This document shows positions 1 to 6,171 of a DNA stretch of 12,697 bases, piece by piece. This DNA is from Candidatus Accumulibacter vicinus (GTDB taxonomy: Bacteria; Pseudomonadota; Gammaproteobacteria; Burkholderiales; Rhodocyclaceae), in contig DIME01000080.1 in the NCBI GenBank assembly GCA_002425405.1, forward strand, positions 1-12,697, given 5' to 3'. The translations under genes and the position numbers were made by a program. The notes below the pieces were generated by a model. It was not told the DNA's origin. It worked only from the letters and a program-made list of their open reading frames with translations, and made no database searches. The stretch's first letter is position 1. Each line of letters starts with the position of its first letter.

Positions 1-114
1 CCCCGTCCGCGGCGACTCGCCCTTCGTCTGAAGCGCGGCCAGTACCGCGTGTCTGGGCAGATATACTGGCCCGAAGGACAAATTCACCCTGGTTTTCGCC
101 TGGTGCAACGGTGA
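1..114 (+). CDS. Possible C-terminal tail of an unidentified plus-strand gene (partial)
   Basis: Plus-strand frame 1 is open from the window edge to a TGA at 112-114 and encodes about 37 residues ending in GFRLVQR. The composition (QYRVSGQIYWP) looks protein-like, and a gene here would converge with the minus-strand spermidine-synthase-like gene. No family can be recognised and no start is visible, so it may equally be chance. Nothing else is seen in 115-168: there is no strong hairpin and no T-run. Confidence 0.25.
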   Translation, partial: PRPRRLALRLKRGQYRVSGQIYWPEGQIHPGFRLVQR

Positions 115-168
115 CGCGACGTGTCGGCGGGCTGATGTCACGCTTACATCTGGTCGCGCAACGGCCGC

Positions 169-1512
169 TCAGCGCGAACGCGCGAAGTCGAAATCGGCGC
201 TGTTGCGTTCGTCGACGAAGAGGCTGACCGGCTCCGGCGGTTGGCCGTTGCGGCAGATGACGACCACATTGGCAAGCTGCTGTTGCTTCTGCAGAACTTC
301 GACGGCACAGCGGCCGTAGATGCTCTCGATGGTTGCCAGCAGGTTGCGCGAGTAGGGCGTGGCGAGGGCACTGTCAAGAATCAGGTTGGCAATCAACACG
401 CCATCGGCTTCGAGCACCCGGCGCGTCGCCTGCCAGAATTCACGGGTGACGAGGTGGCCGGGGATCGACGTATGCGAGCCATAGACGTCGACCAGTACCG
501 CCGCAAAGCGCTGCTCGGTACGAATCACGAAGCGGCGGGCATCATCAGCGATGAACTCTCCGTTTGCCGCCTCGTGGAGGAAATAGGTCTCGGCAATGGT
601 ACGCACCGCCGGATCGATATCAACATAAGTGTAATGGTTGCTTGCCTCACGGTGCGACAGCGTGAAACCACCGGCGCCGAGAACCAGGATGCGGCGGTTT
701 CGGAAGCCCAGATCGTCGAGCAGAAAGCTGCGGATATGCCGGATATAGCGAGCATAGCGCGGCGGTTCGGCCTCGTCGATCAATGAAGCGAATGAGCTAT
801 TGTTCTTCAGGGCGCGCCCGTTGATCGCGCCATCGTACTCGACCGGCATCACCAGATAGCTGGCGTAGGCCGTCTCGATCTGCGGGCGCAGCCAGGTGTT
901 GGCGATCAGCACCAGCGCAACGACGGCGAGTCCGGCCACGGCCGTTGCCCAACTGCGACCACGCAGCAGCGCGTGGCCGACGACCAGCAATAGCGCGCAG
1001 AGCGCGATGGCTGCGGAAACGCCGAGCCATTGCATGACCAGCAGCGACAGCGACAACGAACCCAGGAAGGAGCCGAGTGTCGAGTAGTACAGCGCCTGGC
1101 CGCTGGCCTCGCCGACACGTTGGTGCTGCAGCAGGTTGCTGAGGATCGGTACGGTCTGCCCGAGCAACCAGGCGACCGGGCAGAGTACGCCGGTGACGAG
1201 CGCAAGATAGGCGATTTCGGGTGGCCGCAGCGCAGCGAAGATCAGGTCGACGCCGACTCCCGCCAGACCGACCCCGATCAGCAGCGCTGCAATCAGGAAG
1301 TTCCTGGCGACCACTTCGAGATAGTCCTCGGCGATTTTCGCGCCGGCATGGTAGCCGAGCGCCAGTGCGAGCAGAAAGAAAGCGATGGTCGGCGCGGTGA
1401 CGACGATCGAACTGCCCAGGTGCGGGATGATCTGGCGCAGTGCGATGACCTCGGCACCAAGCGAGCAGAATCCTTCGATGAAGATAATGGCAAAGAGTTG
1501 CAAACGTGGCAT
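169..1512 (-). CDS. Membrane-anchored spermidine synthase-like (SAM-binding) protein
   Basis: The 447-residue protein has two parts. Residues 1-210 are very hydrophobic and hold about seven likely membrane segments (roughly 5-28, 37-57, 70-92, 98-120, 140-162, 167-184, 190-208). Residues 215-447 form a soluble Rossmann-type domain of the spermidine synthase family. The SAM-binding glycine motif is VLGAGGF (277-283), the acidic ribose-binding strand is YVDIDP (296-301), an ADDARRF motif sits at 322-328, and DVYG...IPGHL (342-354) matches the family's conserved active-site strand and following segment. The architecture is that of 'fused MFS/spermidine synthase' proteins. The family's usual GGGDG signature is replaced by GAGGF, so true aminopropyl transfer is uncertain; another SAM-dependent role at the inner membrane is possible. 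The ATG start at 1512 has no obvious ribosome binding site. A TATAGT sequence at 1545-1550 on this strand could be a -10 element, but no good -35 accompanies it. Confidence 0.85.
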   Translation of the reverse strand: MPRLQLFAIIFIEGFCSLGAEVIALRQIIPHLGSSIVVTAPTIAFFLLALALGYHAGAKIAEDYLEVVARNFLIAALLIGVGLAGVGVDLIFAALRPPEIAYLALVTGVLCPVAWLLGQTVPILSNLLQHQRVGEASGQALYYSTLGSFLGSLSLSLLVMQWLGVSAAIALCALLLVVGHALLRGRSWATAVAGLAVVALVLIANTWLRPQIETAYASYLVMPVEYDGAINGRALKNNSSFASLIDEAEPPRYARYIRHIRSFLLDDLGFRNRRILVLGAGGFTLSHREASNHYTYVDIDPAVRTIAETYFLHEAANGEFIADDARRFVIRTEQRFAAVLVDVYGSHTSIPGHLVTREFWQATRRVLEADGVLIANLILDSALATPYSRNLLATIESIYGRCAVEVLQKQQQLANVVVICRNGQPPEPVSLFVDERNSADFDFARSR

Positions 1513-1723
1513 GGGGGCGTGTCGCCAAGCGGAATGAGGCGGGCACTATACCGCAGCAGCGCCAGTTGCCGGCCACCACCTCGCAGTCTTGATGCGCAAT
1601 GAGCAAGCTGACGAATCATCGGAAGGATTTCCAATGCCAATCACCAGTGACCGGCTGACCTCGTCCGCTGACTGCCGCCGGAGGCCCGCCCCGCCCGCCA
1701 GCCCGCTCAACCATTGAGGACAA
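1513..1723. other. Intergenic gap of 211 bp between the HDOD gene and the spermidine-synthase-like gene
   Basis: No convincing gene is seen. On the minus strand a TATAGT (1545-1550) lies 32 bp before the downstream ATG and could be a promoter -10. A small hairpin CTCAA-CCA-TTGAG lies just behind the HDOD stop codon, too weak and without a T-run to be called a terminator. On the plus strand a GGAAGGA sequence precedes a 27-codon ORF (1634-1717) of low-complexity proline-rich composition, which I do not call as a gene. Confidence 0.5.
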
Positions 1724-2617
1724 TTAGAAGAAGCGTTTGTCCGAGGCGCCTTTTTCCGAACTGACCTGGCCCTCGCCGAGAAACCTGGGCAGGACTTCGG
1801 TCGGCAGTTGCAGGCGGTTGAGCAGCGTCTCGCGGCTGATGTGCAACAAATTCTGGATGGCGTTGAGGTCGTCCGGAATCGCCGGATGATTCCAGCCATC
1901 GGTCGAGTGGCGGGCGAGGTTGACCGCCAGTTGCACGTTCTGAACCCTGGACAGACCAGCATTGCCGCTGTCCATCAGGGTCGTCAGCAGCTCGGGCAGG
2001 CGCCAGGCTCGGCAGAGTGCCAATTGCAGATCGGCCAGCGCAATCCCGAGCACTTCCCGCTGGACATCGGTGTCGTTCAGCCGGCGGTCGGCCTGCAGTC
2101 GGGAGCGAATCTCGATCGCCCGATCCGGGGCAAAACACCACAGCAGACTCTCTGCGAGGCCGTGCAGCAGCGCAGCAAGGGCGACTTCCTCGACATTCAT
2201 GTCATGTCGCGCAAAAGCCCAGTCATGTGCATAGCGCGCTGCGCGCTGCATTCGCAGGATCACCTGCAGGACGCCCAGCAGGGCTTGCCGCTGACCGCGC
2301 AGCATCGTTTCGAGGGTGAGCGGCTGTTCGAACTTCCGGAAGAATGGGTCGATGCCAAGCATCATCACCGCACTGGCAATGTTCGTGATGTCGCTGTGCA
2401 GGCGGCCGTGGCTGACCTCCTGAATGTAGGCCAGCACGCGAATCGCCAACAGCGGATCCTGCAGCACGATGTCAGTGATGTCGCGACCACTGATCTGGTC
2501 GACTTGCTGTCGCGCTTCGTCGAGGTGGCGCGCCGTCTGGCGCAGGATGGGCAATTCGGCTCTGCTGATGAAGGCCAGCCAGCCTGCAAGATCCTGTGGC
2601 GAGGGATGATCGGGCAT
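1724..2617 (-). CDS. HDOD domain protein (signalling output or regulatory)
   Basis: The 297-residue protein carries an HDOD domain, a catalytically inactive relative of HD phosphohydrolases found in bacterial signalling and regulatory proteins. Characteristic segments are ITDIVLQDPLLAIRVLAYIQ (47-66), ITNIASAVMMLGIDPF (77-92) and EEVALAALLHGLAESLLW (143-160), where the usual HD pair is reduced to H152-G153. No second domain (GGDEF, EAL, receiver) is present, so its partner is unknown. I chose the ATG at 2617 because AAAAGG (2626-2631) lies 8 nt upstream. An alternative ATG at 2644 would overlap the previous gene by 14 nt but has no ribosome binding site. The gap to the pseudouridine synthase stop is 13 nt, so the two are probably co-transcribed. 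The family call is secure; the cellular role is not. Confidence 0.85.
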   Translation of the reverse strand: MPDHPSPQDLAGWLAFISRAELPILRQTARHLDEARQQVDQISGRDITDIVLQDPLLAIRVLAYIQEVSHGRLHSDITNIASAVMMLGIDPFFRKFEQPLTLETMLRGQRQALLGVLQVILRMQRAARYAHDWAFARHDMNVEEVALAALLHGLAESLLWCFAPDRAIEIRSRLQADRRLNDTDVQREVLGIALADLQLALCRAWRLPELLTTLMDSGNAGLSRVQNVQLAVNLARHSTDGWNHPAIPDDLNAIQNLLHISRETLLNRLQLPTEVLPRFLGEGQVSSEKGASDKRFF

Positions 2618-2625
2618 CGGCTGGG

Positions 2626-2631
2626 CCTTTT
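2626..2631 (-). promoter_or_regulatory. Ribosome binding site deciding the HDOD gene start
   Basis: AAAAGG on the minus strand lies 8 nt upstream of the ATG at 2617 and directly follows the TGA (2631-2633) of the pseudouridine synthase gene, sharing its last base. It favours the 2617 start over the upstream ATG at 2644. Confidence 0.55.
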
Positions 2632-3926
2632 CAGAAGCGCTCATCGGCGCGCAGATAGCGCCAGTGCCCGACAGCCAGCTTGCCGAGCGAAACGCCGCCG
2701 ATGCGCACGCGTTTGATCTCGGTGACGCGCAAGCCAATCTGTTCGCACATGCCCTGAATCTGCCGCTTTCTGCTTTCGTGCAGAACGAAACGCAGTTTTT
2801 GCTCGTTCAACCACGAAATCTGTGCGCGCAACAGTTTGACCTTGTCCAGTGACAGTCCATGCCTGAGCCGCTCCAGGCCAGCCGACGACAACTCGCCTGC
2901 GATGTGGACATGGTATTCTTTCTCGAGTCTTGCATCACCCCCCGTCAGGCGGCGCGCGACGCTGCCTTCCTGAGTGAACACCAGCAGGCCGCCCTCGTCG
3001 GCATCGAGTTTGCCGGCCAACGCCAGGCCGCGCAGATGCCTGGCCTGGAAGCGGAAGGTGGTGCTGTCTTCTGCCCAGTGGTTGTCGGGACGAATCAGGG
3101 CAACGGCATCATCGCGTTCGCCTGCGGACCCGGCAGCGACCGGGTGGATCGGCTTGTTGAACAGGAGGGTAACGCTTTCGCTGGGGTGCTTGCTGGCGGC
3201 ATCCTCGATCTCGATCCTGGCCTTGGGGTTGACGCGTGCACCGAGGCGGGTGATGACCTCGCCATCTACGCTGACCCAGCCGTTCTCGATCCATTCATCG
3301 GCTTCGCGGCGGGAACACGCGGCGATTTCGCTGACCCGTTTTGCCAGCCGTGGCGACTCCTTTGCCAAACCGTGCGGCGTGCTGGGGGTCACTGCCGGCG
3401 TGGCAGCAGCCGCCTCCGCCGGTCGTTTCTGCGCTGCTTGTCCGGCAACGACTGGCGGGCCGCTATCGCCGGGCGCCGGTCGTACGGCGTCATGGCTGGC
3501 GCGCTGCGGCGCCGGGGGAAAGGCGCGCGCGCCGGTACTGCGGGCAATGCCACGTTGTGGATAGGTCTTCTTCGCCTGCTGGCCGGGCCGGGCCGGGCTG
3601 GCTGCCTGGTGGTCGGTGGCTATGCTGCGCGGTTCCGAGGCGGGCACTGCGCTTTCCTGCCTCGTCGGGAGGACGGCTGCAAGCTGCTCGATCGGGCTGG
3701 CCGCAGTCCTCGGGAATTCGCTGCGGAAACGCGCCGGTCGGTTGGTCTGCTGACCGGGCCTGGCACCCGGCGCAGCCGGTGCTGTTGCTTGGCCGTCGGC
3801 ACGCCGCGCGGTGTTGTGCTTTGCTGTCTTGGAGCCGCCGCGAATCGGTTTGCGTGTGGCTGTCCGGAGGTCACCGACGACAGCAGCAGGCTTTTTGTTG
3901 GGCAGCTTCAGAGTGGAGCGGGGCAT
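2631..3926 (-). CDS. rRNA pseudouridine synthase, RsuA/RluB/RluF family, with long disordered N-terminus
   Basis: The 431-residue enzyme should isomerise a specific uridine of rRNA to pseudouridine. An S4 RNA-binding domain occupies about 192-238 (RLAKRVSEIAACSRREADEW). The catalytic domain follows at about 250-427, with the catalytic aspartate probably D308 in AGKLDADEGGLLVFT; most relatives have RLD, here KLD. The KEYHV strand (336-340) and RKRQIQGMCEQIG (386-398) correspond to the family's KEY and RQIRRM motifs, and the C-terminal end resembles RluF most closely (VSLGKLAVGHW). Residues 1-190 are a low-complexity extension rich in Ala, Pro, Arg, Gln and Lys; E. coli RluF is only about 290 aa. 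The ATG at 3926 has GGAAAG 7 nt upstream, and an in-frame TAA just before it excludes a longer form. It is the first gene of a probable operon with the HDOD gene. The target uridine cannot be assigned from sequence. Confidence 0.88.
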   Translation of the reverse strand: MPRSTLKLPNKKPAAVVGDLRTATRKPIRGGSKTAKHNTARRADGQATAPAAPGARPGQQTNRPARFRSEFPRTAASPIEQLAAVLPTRQESAVPASEPRSIATDHQAASPARPGQQAKKTYPQRGIARSTGARAFPPAPQRASHDAVRPAPGDSGPPVVAGQAAQKRPAEAAAATPAVTPSTPHGLAKESPRLAKRVSEIAACSRREADEWIENGWVSVDGEVITRLGARVNPKARIEIEDAASKHPSESVTLLFNKPIHPVAAGSAGERDDAVALIRPDNHWAEDSTTFRFQARHLRGLALAGKLDADEGGLLVFTQEGSVARRLTGGDARLEKEYHVHIAGELSSAGLERLRHGLSLDKVKLLRAQISWLNEQKLRFVLHESRKRQIQGMCEQIGLRVTEIKRVRIGGVSLGKLAVGHWRYLRADERF

Positions 3927-3960
3927 GGCGTGGCTTTCCGTTGGTTTGGCTGCTTAGTTT

Positions 3961-3970
3961 ATCACCTCCT
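3961..3970 (-). promoter_or_regulatory. Perfect Shine-Dalgarno-like sequence with no start codon at normal distance
   Basis: AGGAGGTGAT on the minus strand is fully complementary to the 16S rRNA 3' end, yet it lies 34 nt upstream of the pseudouridine synthase ATG (3926). No ATG or TTG follows at 5-12 nt. The GTG inside the motif opens only GTG-ATA-AAC-TAA. It may be a ribosome standby site or a chance match. Confidence 0.3.
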
Positions 3971-3995
3971 ACAACCCGGCCCCAGATCGTGAAGC

Positions 3996-4011
3996 GGGAG
4001 GACCGCTCATG
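3996..4011 (+). promoter_or_regulatory. Strong ribosome binding site and ATG opening a different frame from the DUF342 gene
   Basis: GGGAGGA (3996-4002) lies 6 nt before an ATG at 4009, by far the best initiation signal upstream of the DUF342-like gene. It opens an 89-codon frame (4009-4278) that is not the DUF342 frame and runs into its N-terminal coding region. The predicted product (MIAVASAASGKL...) matches no family I know. It could be a leader peptide, or the true start if there is a frameshift or sequencing error between about 4070 and 4140. Confidence 0.35.
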
Positions 4012-4074
4012 ATCGCCGTTGCCAGCGCAGCAAGCGGCAAGCTGCGATCAACTGCGCCCACGATGACCGAATCT

Positions 4075-4130
4075 CAGGAACTGTCAGTCAACAAACCCTT
4101 CAGACAGGGTGCCGCAGCCGACAGTTTCTG
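4075..4130 (+). repeat. Long inverted repeat (nested hairpin) in front of the DUF342 gene
   Basis: CAGGAACTGTC (4075-4085) pairs with GACAGTTTCTG (4120-4130) over 11 positions with a single G-U wobble. Inside the 34-nt loop a second stem ACCCT (4095-4099)/AGGGT (4106-4110) can form and would bury the GTG at 4109. No T-run follows, so it is not a standard terminator. It could be a regulator binding site or an mRNA structure controlling translation. Confidence 0.5.
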
Positions 4131-6127
4131 TTACGCTGCGGGTGCAAGAACTGAGGGTCTCAATCACCATCCTGGATGCGAGTGCCGTCATGCCACCATT
4201 ACCGCAAAGTGCCATCGGCAACCTGGCCGACCTTCAGGAAGGACAGATCGCACTCTCGGGATTTGTCCTTCAGCATGATAACGGCTTGTACGTCCGGCGC
4301 GCGCGACTCGAATCGGCGACCGCTTTTGCCGACTTCGTCAACCGCGTGGTCGCCTCAGGACTTTACTTTCGGGGACTGGATTACCCACAGTTCCTGGCCC
4401 TGCTTTACGACGGCCCCATCGGTCGTCACGACGATGCCGACGAGGAAGTTTTCCTGGCTGCCGACATCACGGCTTTCCGGGCGGAGCGCCAGGCGCTCTA
4501 CAAACCCTGCAAGATGACACCTGGCGAGGCGTCCTATCTGTTCGAACCGCTGTATTGCGATGCGGAGAGTGATCCGGCCCCGGTCGATCAGGGCAATCAC
4601 CCTGCGCATTCCGCCAAGGGGCAGCAGCCGTCCGAGACACGCATCTACCTCGACATCGATGAATTCATCGCCGCGGCATGGGCGAAGGGGGTGCGTTTCG
4701 GTATCGACATCGCGGCAGTTCGTGAAGGCATCGAACTTGACAGGCCGGAGCAGCGGGTGGTCGCTCTCAACCGGCCATACGTCCCCGGCAAGGATGCCGA
4801 AATCATCGAGTTGCTCCCTGGGCTGCACCGCAATAATGCACCGCGGCGGCTGCTTGGTGATCGGGTCGATCTGCGACAGTTCGAGACGCGTTACCCACAG
4901 GTCACTGCCGGCCTGCCTCTGGCGAAAAAAATCCCGCGCCAGGCTGGTGTGGATGGGCGTGACATTGCTGGCCTTGCGCTGCCGGCATCACCGCCCAAGG
5001 ATTTCGATCTGCAGGCGCTGGCCGGTCCCGGCACCCATGTCGTCCGGGAAAAGGACGGCGAATACCTGCGGGCATCGGTCTGCGGCTTTCTCAATATCGA
5101 TCTGCACAACAATCAGTTCTCTGTGACCGACAAGATCATCAGCCATGAAGGCGTGAGTTTACGCACCACCGGCGACCTCTTGCTGACCGGCGAGGAGTAC
5201 GAACAACATGGCGAGATCCAGGAGAAGCGCATTGTCCGGTGCCGCAGCATCACCGCTCATGCGGATGTCTTCGGCAACATCATTTCCAGCGGTGGTCTGG
5301 TCTGCCTGAAACAGAATCTGATCGGCGGGCGCGCCAGCAATGATCAAGGGGACATCATCGTCGAAGGACGAGCCTCCGGATCGACGCTGATTGCGCAGCA
5401 TGGCTGCATCAGGGTGCAGGACGTGGACAACTGTGTGATCCTGGGTCGTCAGGTGGTCGTCGGGCAGGCGAGAAACTGCGATATCGTTGCCGACGAATTG
5501 ACTGTCGAGGTCTCCGAAGCCAGTGCTCTGGCCGGCAGGAGCATCCATCTCGGTCTGGCCCGTTCCCACAGGGAACTCGAAAACGTATTGTTGGTGCTGT
5601 TGCCCGACCTGTCGTCTTGTGAGGCGCGGATCGCCACCCTGCAACAGAAGCGTGCCCTGCTGGAGAAAGCGAGGGCGGATTCTCGCGCCAGAATCGATGC
5701 CTTGCGTGGCGAAAAGGATGTGACCCGCTACCTGTTGATCGGCGGCAAGCTGCGCCGCCATGAACTGACTCTGAACGCGGAACAGCAACTGAATTGGCGC
5801 CGGCTCTCGGAACGGGTCGCACCGGCCCTGCGGACGCTCTCGCAACTATCCAGCCTGATCAAGGAACAGGACGCGGAGTGGCATGCACTGGAGACACAAA
5901 TCAACGAGGTTGTCGCTGCCAGAGAGCAGTCCTGTAACGGTTTGGCGTGCACCGTCGATCGTATTGAAGGGGAGACGAGAATCAATGCCGTGTTGGTTCG
6001 ATTGGCCGATCCACCGCTCAGCGATCTGCCACACAAGGACTTGAAAGCGCGCCTACGGAGAACCGATGCGGCCACCAAACGGCTTTTCAGCGGCTCGACC
6101 GGAGGCTTTTCCTGGGTCTACAGTTGA
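4109..6127 (+). CDS. DUF342 / FapA (flagellar assembly protein A)-like protein
   Basis: The 672-residue protein is a cytosolic member of the DUF342/FapA family. Residues about 13-130 form an N-terminal globular part that I cannot place. The family core starts near GVDGRDIAGLALP (280-292), corresponding to the G-x-D-V-x-G segment of DUF342 proteins. It continues as short glycine-rich beta repeats (about 340-485: GDLLLTGEEYEQHGEI, VFGNIISSGGLVCL, GDIIVEGRASGSTLIAQHG, ADELTVEVS) typical of a beta-helix. Helical, probably coiled-coil segments follow at about 500-535 and 560-605, then a basic tail. Relatives are linked to flagellar or polar processes, but no flagellar gene is nearby, so the function here is open. 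The start is uncertain: the GTG at 4109 is the earliest possible in this frame (stop at 4064-4066) but lies within a hairpin and lacks a well-spaced ribosome binding site; GTG 4142 and ATG 4190 are alternatives. Confidence 0.8.
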   Translation: MPQPTVSVTLRVQELRVSITILDASAVMPPLPQSAIGNLADLQEGQIALSGFVLQHDNGLYVRRARLESATAFADFVNRVVASGLYFRGLDYPQFLALLYDGPIGRHDDADEEVFLAADITAFRAERQALYKPCKMTPGEASYLFEPLYCDAESDPAPVDQGNHPAHSAKGQQPSETRIYLDIDEFIAAAWAKGVRFGIDIAAVREGIELDRPEQRVVALNRPYVPGKDAEIIELLPGLHRNNAPRRLLGDRVDLRQFETRYPQVTAGLPLAKKIPRQAGVDGRDIAGLALPASPPKDFDLQALAGPGTHVVREKDGEYLRASVCGFLNIDLHNNQFSVTDKIISHEGVSLRTTGDLLLTGEEYEQHGEIQEKRIVRCRSITAHADVFGNIISSGGLVCLKQNLIGGRASNDQGDIIVEGRASGSTLIAQHGCIRVQDVDNCVILGRQVVVGQARNCDIVADELTVEVSEASALAGRSIHLGLARSHRELENVLLVLLPDLSSCEARIATLQQKRALLEKARADSRARIDALRGEKDVTRYLLIGGKLRRHELTLNAEQQLNWRRLSERVAPALRTLSQLSSLIKEQDAEWHALETQINEVVAAREQSCNGLACTVDRIEGETRINAVLVRLADPPLSDLPHKDLKARLRRTDAATKRLFSGSTGGFSWVYS

Positions 6128-6171
6128 TCACCCACTCATGATGAGGCGACCTGCCTGCCGCATCGGAACGC

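Noticed and set aside
1634..1717. 27-codon plus-strand ORF with GGAAGGA upstream
   Set aside because: The spacing is good but the product is short and proline/arginine-rich, with no family or operon context; likely chance.
3959..3972. Plus-strand ATCACCTCCT as a remnant of a 16S rRNA 3' end
   Set aside because: The match is limited to the anti-SD stretch; flanking bases do not resemble 16S rRNA.
2859..3992. Long plus-strand frames opposite the pseudouridine synthase gene
   Set aside because: They mirror the GC-rich low-complexity extension. The minus-strand frame has S4 and catalytic motifs and a ribosome binding site.
6128..6171. Possible bidirectional terminator between the DUF342 gene and cphA
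   Set aside because: Only the CTCATGATGAG palindrome with a 1-nt centre (6135-6145) is found, which cannot form a stable hairpin, and there is no T-run.
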